Source: JADHLJ01 sp038118725
GTDB lineage: Bacteria > Pseudomonadota > Alphaproteobacteria > Thalassobaculales > Thalassobaculaceae
Length of the DNA: 64,000 bases
Direction: 5' to 3'
NCBI GenBank assembly: GCA_038118725.1
Contig: JAYOIK010000017.1
Coordinates: 1 to 64,000 of the forward strand
In this document: positions 18,424-27,514 of the stretch, piece after piece
How the letters are laid out: each line of letters begins with the position of its first letter
How positions within the stretch are numbered: position 1 is the stretch's first letter
Translations under genes and position numbers: made by a program
Notes under the pieces: generated by a model
The model's input: the letters and a program-made list of their open reading frames with translations, nothing else
What the model was told of the DNA's origin: nothing
The model's database searches: none

Positions 18424-19784
18424 TCCCATTCCCTGGGTGTGACGTCGGCGTCGAAAACCCGGCGTTCCTCGTCCTTGACCGCATGGAACAGTGCCTGGAA
18501 CGGCGCGCCGAACGCGGCTTCCACAAGGGGTGAGGCCTGAAAGGCCCGTAACGCCTCGTTCCAGGTTTCGGTGATGTCGCGGCCTTGCGCCTCATAGGCG
18601 TTGCCCTCGGTCGCGGGCGGAGGCTCGAGGCGACGCTCGATGCCGTCCAGGGCGGAGGCGAGCACCGAGGCGGTAACCAGATAGGGATTGGCGTCGGCGC
18701 CCGGTACCCGGTGTTCGATCCGACGCGACGAAGGATCGCCATCGGGAACTCGGAACGCGACGGTGCGGTTGTTATAGCCCCAACTCGCGGTCACCGGGGC
18801 GTAGCTACCGACGCCGAAGCGCCGGAAGGCGTTGGCCGTCGGCGCCAGAATGGCCGTATGCTCCCGCAGGCCCGCCGCCAGGCCGCCCACCGCGTGCCGC
18901 AGAAAGGGATTGGAAAGCGGCTCCGCGCCGTCGGCCTCGGCCATGATATTGCGGCCGTCCTTGTCCAGAACGCTGAAATGCATGTGCATCCCGTTCCCGG
19001 ACTCTTCCGCGAAGGGTTTGGCCATGAAGGTCGCGGCGATGCCGTGGGCCCCGGCGACGCCCTTGATGATCCGCTTCAGGAGGAAGGCGTGGTCGGCGGC
19101 GAGGACCGCGTCGGCGACGTGATTGAGATTGATCTCGAACTGGCTCGGCGCGTATTCCGCCGACGCCGCGCCGGCGGGCACGCCCTGGATACGGCAAGCA
19201 TCCTCGATCGTCCCCAGAACGATGTCGAACTCCGCGAGTTCCTCGAAACCGTAGACCTGGGTCTTGGTCTGCGGCTGTCCGGTGAGCGGCGCGTTCGCGG
19301 GCTTCGGAGCGCGCTGTTTGGCGCCGGGCTTGGCGATCAGGAAGAACTCCAATTCCAACGCGACCACCGGTGTCCAGCCCCGCGCCGCGTAGCGGGCGAC
19401 AACCCGCTCCAGAACGGTCCGGGGATCGGCGAAGAAGGGCGCGCCGTCGTCGTCGAGCATGCGCAACAACGCCTGGGCGCTTGGTCGCGGAGCCCATGGC
19501 ATGAGAACCAGGCTCTCGGGGATCAGCCGACAACGCAAATCCCTGTCGCCGACCTCCCAAACCAATCCCGACGCGCCGACGGACTCGCCGCTCGCCCTGG
19601 ACGCGAAGATAGACGACGGTAGGGGAAGGCCGTGGGCGGCGGCGCCGCGCAAGCCCGCGCGCCGCAACCGCTTGCCGCGCGCGATGCCCGAGAGATCGGG
19701 AAGCAGCAACTCGAACCGGTCAATCCCAGGATGAGCGTCGAGAAAGGCGTTGACGGCCATGGTCGGATGCATCGCAACGGTCAT
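18402..19784 (-). CDS. Glutamine synthetase-family gamma-glutamylpolyamine synthetase (copy 1)
   Basis: This 460-residue protein has the glutamine synthetase catalytic pattern: ELEFFL, the GNGMHMHFSV metal/nucleotide segment, the NNRTVAFRVP arginine-containing strand and a GADANPYLV loop. Sequence flavour and context match the PuuA-type ligases that add glutamate to putrescine or related amines, rather than housekeeping GlnA. It overlaps puuB by about 22 bases and is transcribed away from a second paralogue that starts 86 bases to the right. The short divergent region between them probably holds both promoters. Confidence 0.8.
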   Translation of the reverse strand: MTVAMHPTMAVNAFLDAHPGIDRFELLLPDLSGIARGKRLRRAGLRGAAAHGLPLPSSIFASRASGESVGASGLVWEVGDRDLRCRLIPESLVLMPWAPRPSAQALLRMLDDDGAPFFADPRTVLERVVARYAARGWTPVVALELEFFLIAKPGAKQRAPKPANAPLTGQPQTKTQVYGFEELAEFDIVLGTIEDACRIQGVPAGAASAEYAPSQFEINLNHVADAVLAADHAFLLKRIIKGVAGAHGIAATFMAKPFAEESGNGMHMHFSVLDKDGRNIMAEADGAEPLSNPFLRHAVGGLAAGLREHTAILAPTANAFRRFGVGSYAPVTASWGYNNRTVAFRVPDGDPSSRRIEHRVPGADANPYLVTASVLASALDGIERRLEPPPATEGNAYEAQGRDITETWNEALRAFQASPLVEAAFGAPFQALFHAVKDEERRVFDADVTPREWEWYLTTI

Positions 19785-19870
19785 TGTCGGAGCCAGTCCT
19801 ATACCCTAGAACAGTGTGATGTGACAGGTGGCCGGCGCGCTCGGCCTTTCTTTGTTTAAAGGCGGTCAGC

Positions 19871-21214
19871 ATGGGCATCGATCTCGCCGACTGGTTCACC
19901 GAGCATCGGATCACCGAGGTGGAATGCATGGTCCCGGATATCGATGGGATTCCGCGCGGCAAAATTCTGCCGGCTCGTAAGTTCCTTGAAAGCATCGAGG
20001 ATCGAGGTCTGCGCCTGCCCGAGAGCATTTTCATCCAGACGGTGACCGGGACCTACGCGAAGGAACGGGAGACTGACCGGCGCGTGAGCGATGTCTATCT
20101 GGCGCCGGTCGTCGAGACCGTGCGTTCGATACCTTGGTATGAAGAGCCGGCCGCGCAGATCATTCATGATCCTTACTATTTTGACGGCAGCCCCGTGGAT
20201 ATAGCGCCACGCCAGGTTCTGCGCCGAGTCCTCGATCTGTACGCGGCGCGGGGCTGGCGCCCGGTCGTGGCGCCGGAACTGGAGTTCTTTCTGGTAAAGG
20301 TGAACGAGGATCCGGACTACCCCCTCGAAGCGCCGGTCGGACGTTCCGGGCGTCCGGAGACCGCTCGCCAAGCCTATGGCATCGACGCGGTCAACGAGTT
20401 CGATCCCTTGTTCGAGGATATCTATGATCATTGCGAGGCCCAGGGCATCGACATCGACACCCTCAGCCACGAGGCCGGCGCCGCTCAGATGGAGATCAAT
20501 TTCAACCACGGCGACGCCATGGAACTTGCCGATCAGGCTTTCCTGTTCAAGCGGACCGTGCGCCAGACCGCGCTGGACCATAAGGTCTACGCGACCTTCA
20601 TGGCCAAGCCCATGCAGCATGAACCCGGCAGTTCGCTGCATGTTCATCAGAGCGTGCATGACGTTAAGACCGGTCGGAACATCTTCGCCGAGACCGACGG
20701 ACGGGATTCCGAAGCCTTTCGTCACTACATCGGGGGATTGCGAAAGTACCTTCCGGCGGCGATGCCGTTGCTCGCGCCCTATGTAAACTCCTACCGCCGC
20801 CTGGTGCCGAATTCCGACGCGCCGATCAATGTGCATTGGGGCTATGACAATCGGACGACCGGGCTGCGCGTGCCGGTCTCCGGGGCGGCGGGACGGCGTG
20901 TCGAGAACCGGGTCGCCGGCGCCGACGCCAATCCCTATCTCGCGATCGCGGCTTCGCTTGCCTGTGGCTATCTCGGCATGGTCGAGGAGATCGAACCATC
21001 AAAGCCGGTCGAGGGTTCGGCTTACAAGCTACCGGTTGGCCTGCCGCGGCATCTGGAGGACGGGTTACAGCGGCTCGGACGGGCGAAGCCGCTGAAGGAT
21101 GTTCTGGGCCAGCGCTTCGTCTCGGTTCTCACCGCGATCAAGGAAGCCGAGAACGAGGAATACCTCAGGGTGATAAGCCCGTGGGAGCGGGAATTTCTGT
21201 TGTTGAACGTTTGA
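19871..21214 (+). CDS. Glutamine synthetase-family gamma-glutamylputrescine synthetase (copy 2)
   Basis: This 447-residue protein is a second glutamine synthetase-family ligase with PELEFFLVKV, the GSSLHVHQSV segment, the NNR-like DNRTTGLRVP strand and a GADANPYLAIA loop. It is similar in length and motif order to copy 1 but clearly diverged, suggesting a different amine substrate. The aminotransferase gene follows by 35 bases. The two ligases plus PuuB and an aminotransferase make a gamma-glutamylputrescine-like pathway. No regulator gene is adjacent. Confidence 0.82.
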   Translation: MGIDLADWFTEHRITEVECMVPDIDGIPRGKILPARKFLESIEDRGLRLPESIFIQTVTGTYAKERETDRRVSDVYLAPVVETVRSIPWYEEPAAQIIHDPYYFDGSPVDIAPRQVLRRVLDLYAARGWRPVVAPELEFFLVKVNEDPDYPLEAPVGRSGRPETARQAYGIDAVNEFDPLFEDIYDHCEAQGIDIDTLSHEAGAAQMEINFNHGDAMELADQAFLFKRTVRQTALDHKVYATFMAKPMQHEPGSSLHVHQSVHDVKTGRNIFAETDGRDSEAFRHYIGGLRKYLPAAMPLLAPYVNSYRRLVPNSDAPINVHWGYDNRTTGLRVPVSGAAGRRVENRVAGADANPYLAIAASLACGYLGMVEEIEPSKPVEGSAYKLPVGLPRHLEDGLQRLGRAKPLKDVLGQRFVSVLTAIKEAENEEYLRVISPWEREFLLLNV

Positions 21215-21249
21215 ACGCGGGCCGGGAGCGCGCTGGAAGGATCGAGACG

Positions 21250-22620
21250 ATGTCCGTTGCGACACGGAATACGCAAGAGTGGCGGGCGCTGGACGCCGCC
21301 CATCATTGGCACCCCTTCACGGATACCAAGGCCTTGGCCGAGGAGGGCTCGAAAGTAATCGTGCGCGCCGAGGGTTCCACGCTCTGGGACTCCGACGGCA
21401 ACGAGATTATCGACGGCATGGCCGGCCTTTGGTGCGTCAATGTCGGCTATGGCCGAGAGCGATTGGCCGATGTCGCGCGCGAGCAGATGGTCGAGCTGCC
21501 CTATTACAACACCTTCTTTCGAAGCACGACGCCGCCGGCCACCGAACTGGCGGCCAAGCTGGCGGCGCTTACGCCAGAGGGATTGGACCGGGTGTTTTTC
21601 GCCAATTCAGGCTCGGAAGCGAATGACACGATCGTGCGGATGGTGCGGCATTTCTGGAACCTGAAGGGCAAGCCCCGAAAGAACATCATCGTCAGCCGCC
21701 AATTCGCTTATCATGGCAGTACCGGCGCGGCGGTGAGCCTCGGCGGCATGGCGGCCATGCATCGCCAAGGCGGTTTTCCGCTGCCCAACTACGAGTATAT
21801 CCGCCCGCCCTACACCTATCGCGACGCCGGGAATATGTCGCCGGAGGAGTTCGGGGGCGTGGCGGCACGCGCGCTCGAGGAGAAGATCGTCGAGTTCGGC
21901 GCGGACAGGATCGGCGCGTTCATCGCCGAACCGATCCAGGGCGCGGGCGGGGTTCTGGTGCCGCCGAGCACTTATTTTCCCGAGATCCAAAGGATTTGCC
22001 GCGAGCATGACGTGCTGCTGATCTGTGACGAGGTGATCTGTGGATTTGGCCGGACGGGACAATGGTTCGGCTCTGACACCTTCGACATTCGGCCCGACTT
22101 CATGACCTTGGCCAAGGGGCTGTCCTCGGGCTATGTGCCGATCTCCGCGGTGATGGTGGGCACGCGGGTGGCCGATACCTTGATCGAGGAGGGCGGCCAG
22201 TTCTTCCACGGCTTTACTTACTCCGGCCATCCGGTGGCGGCGCGGGTCGCGCTTGAGAATATCGCGATCATCGAAGAGGAAGGGCTGGTCGAGCGCGCGG
22301 GAAACGACATTGGACCCTATTTCCAGGCGGCGCTTCGGACACTGGAGGATCATCCCTTGGTCGGCGAGGTTCGCGGTGTCGGGCTGATCGCCGCCATCGA
22401 GTTGGTGCGCGACAAGGACGGGCCGGTCTTCTTCGAGCCCGACGGTCATACCGGTTCGCTCTGCTGCACCCATAGCGTCAATAATGGCTTGATGATGCGG
22501 GCGGTGCGGGACGCCATGGTGCTCTCGCCGCCGCTGGTCATCACTCGGGAGGAAGTTGACCGGATCGTCGAGCGGGCTCGGCACGCGATCGACCTTACCC
22601 AGCGGGATCTCGATCTGTAG
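21250..22620 (+). CDS. spuC: Class III omega-aminotransferase (putrescine/polyamine:pyruvate type)
   Basis: This 456-residue PLP enzyme is a fold-type I class III aminotransferase close to SpuC-type putrescine:pyruvate aminotransferases. Visible features are HHWHPFTDTKAL at the N-terminus, GSEANDT (121-127) for phosphate binding, Asp260 in ICDEV, and the PLP lysine K289 in TLAKGLSSG. The ATG at 21250 is chosen because GGAAGG lies nearby upstream and the family N-terminus starts there; the longer frame overlaps the preceding ligase. It likely acts in polyamine catabolism with its neighbours, although beta-alanine or other omega-amines are possible substrates. Confidence 0.8.
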   Translation: MSVATRNTQEWRALDAAHHWHPFTDTKALAEEGSKVIVRAEGSTLWDSDGNEIIDGMAGLWCVNVGYGRERLADVAREQMVELPYYNTFFRSTTPPATELAAKLAALTPEGLDRVFFANSGSEANDTIVRMVRHFWNLKGKPRKNIIVSRQFAYHGSTGAAVSLGGMAAMHRQGGFPLPNYEYIRPPYTYRDAGNMSPEEFGGVAARALEEKIVEFGADRIGAFIAEPIQGAGGVLVPPSTYFPEIQRICREHDVLLICDEVICGFGRTGQWFGSDTFDIRPDFMTLAKGLSSGYVPISAVMVGTRVADTLIEEGGQFFHGFTYSGHPVAARVALENIAIIEEEGLVERAGNDIGPYFQAALRTLEDHPLVGEVRGVGLIAAIELVRDKDGPVFFEPDGHTGSLCCTHSVNNGLMMRAVRDAMVLSPPLVITREEVDRIVERARHAIDLTQRDLDL

Positions 22621-22750
22621 CCGCTTGGCCGCGATCACTCAGCCGTAATCACGTGGCGGGTCGGCTTAAACACCAAGAGACGGCGGGTCCGCTGTATCCT
22701 CGCCGACGCGACAAACGCACGGACATCAAACACCCAGGGGGAACTGGACC

Positions 22751-23917
22751 ATGGCGCTCGAATTTTCCGACGAAGAAATGATGATCATCGACCTGGTCGA
22801 GAAATTCGTCGAGAACGAGCTGATGCCGCTGGAAAAGGCGGTGATGCAACGCGAGGCCGAGGGAGGCGAGCACGCGCTGACCGAGGAGGAAGAAGCACCG
22901 TTGCTTGAGAAGTGCAAGGAACTCGGGCTCTGGGCTCTCGACGCGCCGGAGGAAATGGGCGGCGCCGCGCTGCCGACCCCGGTCATGCTGGCGATCCAGG
23001 AAAAGCTCAAAAGCACGGTCACCCCGTTCATCTTCCCGCCGGACTCGCCGAACCTGCACATGCTGGAGGCGGTCGCGACCCCGGAGCAGCGCTACAAATA
23101 CATGGAGCCCTATGCCCAGGGTGTGATGAAGTCCTGTATCGCGATCTCCGAGCCTGGCGCCGGCGGCGATCCGGCCCAGATGAAGACCCGCGCGGTTCAA
23201 GAAGGTGACGAATGGGTCATCAACGGTCGTAAGATCTGGGTCTCCAACGTACCCAGCGCCGATTTCATCATTCTCATGGCGGTAACCGATACGGCGAAAG
23301 GCGCGCGCGGCGGTATCACCGCCTTCATCGTCGAGCGCGATACCCCCGGCTTCATCATCGAACGCGAAATCCCGATGCTCGGTGGCCATCGTACCTACGA
23401 GTTGGTGATGGATAACCTGCGCCTGAAGGACAGCCAGGTGCTCGGCGGCGTCGGCCAGGGTTTCGCGCCGATGCAAAAGCGATTGACCGTGCGGCGTCTC
23501 GAGATGGGAGCGATGTGCGTCGGCATGGCCGAACGCGCGCTCAAGATGATGTGCGAGCACACTTCGCAGCGCGAGACTTTCGGGGTGATGCTGAGCGACC
23601 GTCAGGCGATCCAGTGGTGGATCGCCGACGCCGCCACCAAGATCCACGCCACCCGTCTGATGGTCATGGACGCGGCGCGCAAACAGGATGCCGGCGCCGA
23701 TGTGCGGACCGAGGCCTCGATGATCAAGGTCTTCGCGACCGAGATGGCGACCGAGATCCTGGACAACGCCATGCAGAGCTTCGGCGCGATGGGCATGGCT
23801 CGTGAAATGCCCTTCGCCATCATGAGCCAACGAGTTCGCCTCGCCCGGATCTACGAGGGGCCGACCGAGGTTCATCGCATGGTCATCGCGCGCCGCAAGC
23901 TTGGGGAATATGCCTAA
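22751..23917 (+). CDS. Acyl-CoA dehydrogenase
   Basis: This 388-residue flavoprotein has the acyl-CoA dehydrogenase layout: N-terminal helical domain, a middle beta domain with AISEPGAGGDPAQMKTRA, and a C-terminal helical domain ending in RIYEGPTEVHRMVIARRKL. The last motif resembles the ACAD10/11-like subgroup. It introduces a double bond into an acyl-CoA with FAD and passes electrons to ETF. The start has GGGGGAACTGGACC just upstream. It precedes a PhyH-type oxygenase by 35 bases and could be transcribed with it. Chain length specificity is unknown. Confidence 0.88.
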   Translation: MALEFSDEEMMIIDLVEKFVENELMPLEKAVMQREAEGGEHALTEEEEAPLLEKCKELGLWALDAPEEMGGAALPTPVMLAIQEKLKSTVTPFIFPPDSPNLHMLEAVATPEQRYKYMEPYAQGVMKSCIAISEPGAGGDPAQMKTRAVQEGDEWVINGRKIWVSNVPSADFIILMAVTDTAKGARGGITAFIVERDTPGFIIEREIPMLGGHRTYELVMDNLRLKDSQVLGGVGQGFAPMQKRLTVRRLEMGAMCVGMAERALKMMCEHTSQRETFGVMLSDRQAIQWWIADAATKIHATRLMVMDAARKQDAGADVRTEASMIKVFATEMATEILDNAMQSFGAMGMAREMPFAIMSQRVRLARIYEGPTEVHRMVIARRKLGEYA

Positions 23918-23952
23918 GGAGAGGCTCTTTCCTCCGCGCCATTCGGGAAGGA

Positions 23953-24768
23953 ATGCTCGTGTTGAACCGAGAGATTACCGACGCGGAAAGAGCAGCCTAC
24001 CGGCAAGACGGCATTGTCTGTCTACGCGGCTTGTTCGACACCGGTTGGGTCGCGCGGATGCGCGAGGCGGCGGAACGCTCCATGGAGGCGCCGAGTGAGA
24101 TGGCGCTCGAGATGGCCGAGACCCAGGGCAAGGCCGGGCGCTTCTATTTCGATACGTTCGTCTGGCGTCATAACGAGATCTGCCGGGATTTCGTCTTCGG
24201 GTCGCCGGCCGCCGAAATCGCCGCTCAAGTGATGGGGTCGGACAAGATCAACATCTTCTTCGACCAATGGCTGATCAAGGAGCCGGGCACCGACGTGCCG
24301 ACACCCTGGCATCACGATCTGCCCTATTGGCCGGTCAACGGAGACCAGGTGGCGACGATATGGCTGGCGCTGGACGAAGTCGATCTGGCTTCGGGCGCGG
24401 TCGAGTACATCAAGGGCTCGCATCTCTGGGGCAAGCGTTTCCTGCCGGAGACCTTCAGTGGCACGGTGGAATTCACCGAGGATCTGCCGAAGATTCCCGA
24501 TATCGAGGCCGAGCGTGACCGCCATGACATCGTGCATTTCGACCTCGCGTCCGGCGATTGCACGGTCCATCACGGCCTATTGGTTCATGCCGCGCCCGGT
24601 AACAACGAAGCCACGCGCCGCCGCCGCGCCTATGTCACCCGCTGGGCCGGCGACGACGCGGTGTTTTATCCGCGGGACGGCATCCAGCACATGCCGCCAC
24701 TGCCGGATATTCCCGAGGGCGGCCCGTTGGACAGCGAGCTATGGCCGGTGGTTTGGCGCGGGGATTAG
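23953..24768 (+). CDS. Phytanoyl-CoA dioxygenase (PhyH) family protein
   Basis: This 271-residue protein is a second PhyH-family Fe(II)/2-oxoglutarate-type oxygenase. The iron ligands are H120-x-D122 in PWHHDLPYW and a distal His, probably H212 in LLVHAAPGN, with arginines near 222-225 for the co-substrate. A GGGAAGGA motif touches the ATG at 23953, so translation may instead begin at the in-frame GTG at 23959, which has better spacing. It follows the acyl-CoA dehydrogenase closely, which fits alpha-oxidation or hydroxylation of an acyl or related substrate. It differs strongly from the PhyH protein at 15233. Confidence 0.82.
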   Translation: MLVLNREITDAERAAYRQDGIVCLRGLFDTGWVARMREAAERSMEAPSEMALEMAETQGKAGRFYFDTFVWRHNEICRDFVFGSPAAEIAAQVMGSDKINIFFDQWLIKEPGTDVPTPWHHDLPYWPVNGDQVATIWLALDEVDLASGAVEYIKGSHLWGKRFLPETFSGTVEFTEDLPKIPDIEAERDRHDIVHFDLASGDCTVHHGLLVHAAPGNNEATRRRRAYVTRWAGDDAVFYPRDGIQHMPPLPDIPEGGPLDSELWPVVWRGD

Positions 24769-24777
24769 CGGCTGACC

Positions 24778-25146
24778 CTAGGAGCAGTTGGCGATAGGGG
24801 TATGTCGAGATGGGAACGGTCCATTGAGCCAGAAATCGCTCGACGCGACAACGTTCCAACTCACCGCGGGGTGGGAGGCCTCGATCGAGGTTTTTCGGGG
24901 AAGGGGCCGAAAAAGCGCGGTCTCGGGATCAATTTTCTGGAGAATAGAAAAATATCGAAATGTGTTCTCGACGGAGGCGTCTGGTCGACCGTGAACTTGC
25001 ATGATCCAGGAAGACAACTGTTCGAGGGTCATTCTTCGATCGACAGCTGCTTGGGTTAGTGCTTCCCAAACGCTGGAAGGCAACCAAATTTCGGTTGTGT
25101 CGTGATTTAAACGAACCCGTCTCGGGACCAAGCGCTGTGATTGCAT
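24778..25146 (-). CDS. Small ribbon-helix-helix-like protein
   Basis: This 122-residue product contains RLNHDTTEIWLPSSVWEALT followed by a helix (about 10-50), a pattern resembling the ribbon-helix-helix domains seen in small alphaproteobacterial DNA-binding proteins; the remaining C-terminal half is unrecognised. The start at 25146 is chosen because GAGGAAAC lies just upstream, although the frame extends 21 codons further. Base composition is lower in GC than neighbours. It is divergent from the HTH-containing gene at 25429, with a perfect palindrome between them, so it may be a local regulator. Function is not known. Confidence 0.5.
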   Translation of the reverse strand: MQSQRLVPRRVRLNHDTTEIWLPSSVWEALTQAAVDRRMTLEQLSSWIMQVHGRPDASVENTFRYFSILQKIDPETALFRPLPRKTSIEASHPAVSWNVVASSDFWLNGPFPSRHTPIANCS

Positions 25147-25265
25147 CGATGTTTCCTCAATGGAATATTCTGGCTCCAAGTCATGTCGTCCTGGATTATC
25201 GCGGTCCAAGGTCCCAGGTCACGGACATATCGGAGCATGCCTGAGACTTTCGAGGATTGGATGAC

Positions 25266-25285
25266 ATTCACAAAAATTTGTGAAT
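25266..25285. promoter_or_regulatory. Perfect 9-bp-arm palindrome, candidate operator
   Basis: ATTCACAAA and TTTGTGAAT are exact inverted copies separated by AA. The site lies in the 282-bp gap between two divergent genes that both look like DNA-binding proteins, and is a natural candidate for an autoregulatory operator. A promoter-like TTGCTG-N17-TTTACT lies just to its right, pointing towards the gene at 25429. Confidence 0.5.
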
Positions 25286-25428
25286 CAACGAGATTCTTGC
25301 TGGATCTTGTCCAGGATTGTTTACTTTAACTGGTTCAAGGGTTTGGACAGTGGGAGCCTCGATTCAAAGGATTGCGCCGCTGGCACATTCTTGCGAAACG
25401 ACTTCGGCGGACGATGTGGAGGTGTTGG

Positions 25429-26223
25429 ATGGCCGCGGGATCGCTTAGTGATCGGATCGACGCTCTAAAGAAGCGACTTGCGTATCGATGTCATCGCTAT
25501 GTTCACGAAGGCATGGCCACGAAGAACCAACTCGCCAAGTCGGCGGGCCTTTCCTGGACGCTGATCAAGGACGTTGGCGATCCGAAGTTCGATGCGTCCT
25601 TGAAGACTTTGAAGGCGCTCGAAGCCGCGATACCTGGCGAATGGGTGCCGTCAGTGGATTATTCAATTCGAGAGCCTGTCCAACGGCTGGACCTTGGTAC
25701 GATCGGCGTGGGTCGATCCTTCCTGAAGGGAGAGAAGAGCGCCCATGACAAGGTCTTTTTGGACACTAACGCCGTGTCGGAGGTGGAGCCAACCCAAATG
25801 GCGAAAGTCCAAAGATTTCTAGAACAGCGGCGAGGACGTGACGGGATTATTCGTGAGGGGCTATTCGATTTCGACGTCTTCAAGGCCCTCGCGCCGCAAT
25901 GTGCGACGCACCTGTTCGATATCGATGATCTAGACCCTGGGAATTTCTTGACTGTTCGCTGGGATGCCTCGACCGGGTTTAATGGTGGTGTCGACTATTC
26001 CGGCACCAGCTTGAAGGGGTTTGATGACGCCGCGTTATTGGAATGTGTGTCTCGGGATTATCTAATGGTGCGAGAAACGGGCTGGTCGCATTTTTCCGCT
26101 GTTTCCCGACAATTCAAAGACAAGGGAAACCGGCGTTTTCTCCGATTGATGGTCCCAATGCTTGGCGCCGACGGACGGCGAAAGATGGTTAGCGTTACCC
26201 GACCGAGCTCGTTTGTGATCTAG
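25429..26223 (+). CDS. HTH-containing protein with PAS-like C-terminal domain
   Basis: This 264-residue protein has an N-terminal helix-turn-helix-like segment (about 27-67, ATKNQLAKSAGLSWTLIKDV) and a C-terminal region (about 140-260) that looks like a PAS-type sensor domain (LFDIDDLDPGNFLTVRWD ... YLMVRETGWSHFS). The start at 25429 has a strong GGAGGTG about five bases upstream; earlier in-frame codons do not. Codon use is less GC-biased than in neighbouring genes. The context, opposite the small ribbon-helix-helix gene, suggests a local sensor-regulator, but no ligand or target is evident. The PAS call is tentative. Confidence 0.5.
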   Translation: MAAGSLSDRIDALKKRLAYRCHRYVHEGMATKNQLAKSAGLSWTLIKDVGDPKFDASLKTLKALEAAIPGEWVPSVDYSIREPVQRLDLGTIGVGRSFLKGEKSAHDKVFLDTNAVSEVEPTQMAKVQRFLEQRRGRDGIIREGLFDFDVFKALAPQCATHLFDIDDLDPGNFLTVRWDASTGFNGGVDYSGTSLKGFDDAALLECVSRDYLMVRETGWSHFSAVSRQFKDKGNRRFLRLMVPMLGADGRRKMVSVTRPSSFVI

Positions 26224-26316
26224 CCGGAGCTGGATGCCGGACAGTATTCGCCAAGCGTAATCCTGCCAGCGGATACAGCCGTTGGACAGTTGACCCGGTA
26301 CCCTGCGTTTCGATTC

Positions 26317-27483
26317 TCAGTACGACTTCGGCAGCCCCAGTACCCGTTCCGCCAGGAAGCTCAGCACCAGTTGCGGGCTGATCGGCGCGATGCGGGTGAC
26401 CATGACCTCGCGCAGATAGCGTTCGACTTGGTACTCCTTGGCATAACCGAAGCCGCCATGGGTCATGACCGCGGTCTGACAGGCTTCGAACCCGGCCTCG
26501 GCGGCGAGATATTTGGCGGCGTTGGCCTCGGCCCCGCAGGGTTGGCCGGAATCGAACAAGGAGGCCGCCTTCATCGCCATCAAATTAGCGGCCTCCAATT
26601 CGGCCCAGCATTTGGCGAGGGGGTGTTGAATGCCCTGGTTCTGGCCGATCGGGCGACCGAAAACGATGCGTTCCTTGGCGTATTGGCTGGCCCTGGCGAG
26701 CGCGGCGCGACCAATGCCGATGGCCTCGGCGGCGATCAGGATGCGTTCCGGATTCATCCCTTCCAGGATATAGCGGAAACCCATGCCTTCCTCGCCGATG
26801 CGATCCTCGATGGGAACCTTGAGGCCATCGATGAACAACATGTTGCTGTCCACGGCTTTTCGACCCATCTTGTCGATTTCACGCACCTCGACCCGGTCAC
26901 GATCGAGATCGGTGTAGAACAAGGTCAACCCCTCGGTCGGTTTCTTAACATCCTCGATGTCGGTGGTGCGGGTCAAAAGCAGCACCTTGTCGGCGACTTG
27001 GGCGGTTGAGATCCAGATCTTCGAGCCGTTCACCACATAGCCATTGCCGTCCGGCGTGGCCTTGGTCTTGAGTTTGGTCGTGTCTAGTCCGACATTTGGT
27101 TCCGTAACCGCGAAACACGCCTTTTCAGTTCCCTGGATTAGGGGCGGAAGGAAGCGTTGGCGCTGTTCCTCGTTGCCGAAAATCTCAACCGGCTTCAGGC
27201 CGAAAATGTTCATATGTAGGGCCGAGGCGCCGCTCATGCCGGCGCCGGATTCCGCGACGGCCTGCATCATCAACGAGGCCTCGGTGATGCCGAGACCCGC
27301 GCCTCCATACTGTTCAGGCATGGCGATGCCGAGCCAGCCGTCATCGGCGAAAGCCTTGTAGAACTCCTCGGGGAAGCCGCCCTTGGAATCCTTTTCCAGC
27401 CAATATTCATCACCAAAATCGCTCGCGATCCGGAGGATGGTGTCACGAATGGTTTGCTGGTCCTCGGTGAGCGCGAAATCCAT
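26317..27483 (-). CDS. Acyl-CoA dehydrogenase
   Basis: This 388-residue flavoprotein starts MDFALTEDQQTIRDTI, typical of acyl-CoA dehydrogenases, and carries the FAD/substrate segment CFAVTEPNVGLDTTKLKT and a C-terminus with GGFGYAKEYQVERYLRE, where the second helix-domain motif aligns with the catalytic region. GGAG lies nine bases before the ATG at 27483; the longer frame reaches into the Nudix gene. It is the last gene of a seven-gene leftward operon, supplying the dehydrogenation step for an acyl-CoA formed by the operon's ligase or transferase. Confidence 0.88.
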   Translation of the reverse strand: MDFALTEDQQTIRDTILRIASDFGDEYWLEKDSKGGFPEEFYKAFADDGWLGIAMPEQYGGAGLGITEASLMMQAVAESGAGMSGASALHMNIFGLKPVEIFGNEEQRQRFLPPLIQGTEKACFAVTEPNVGLDTTKLKTKATPDGNGYVVNGSKIWISTAQVADKVLLLTRTTDIEDVKKPTEGLTLFYTDLDRDRVEVREIDKMGRKAVDSNMLFIDGLKVPIEDRIGEEGMGFRYILEGMNPERILIAAEAIGIGRAALARASQYAKERIVFGRPIGQNQGIQHPLAKCWAELEAANLMAMKAASLFDSGQPCGAEANAAKYLAAEAGFEACQTAVMTHGGFGYAKEYQVERYLREVMVTRIAPISPQLVLSFLAERVLGLPKSY

Positions 27484-27514
27484 GGCTCGAAACTCCTGCT
27501 TGAATGGCGGCGGG

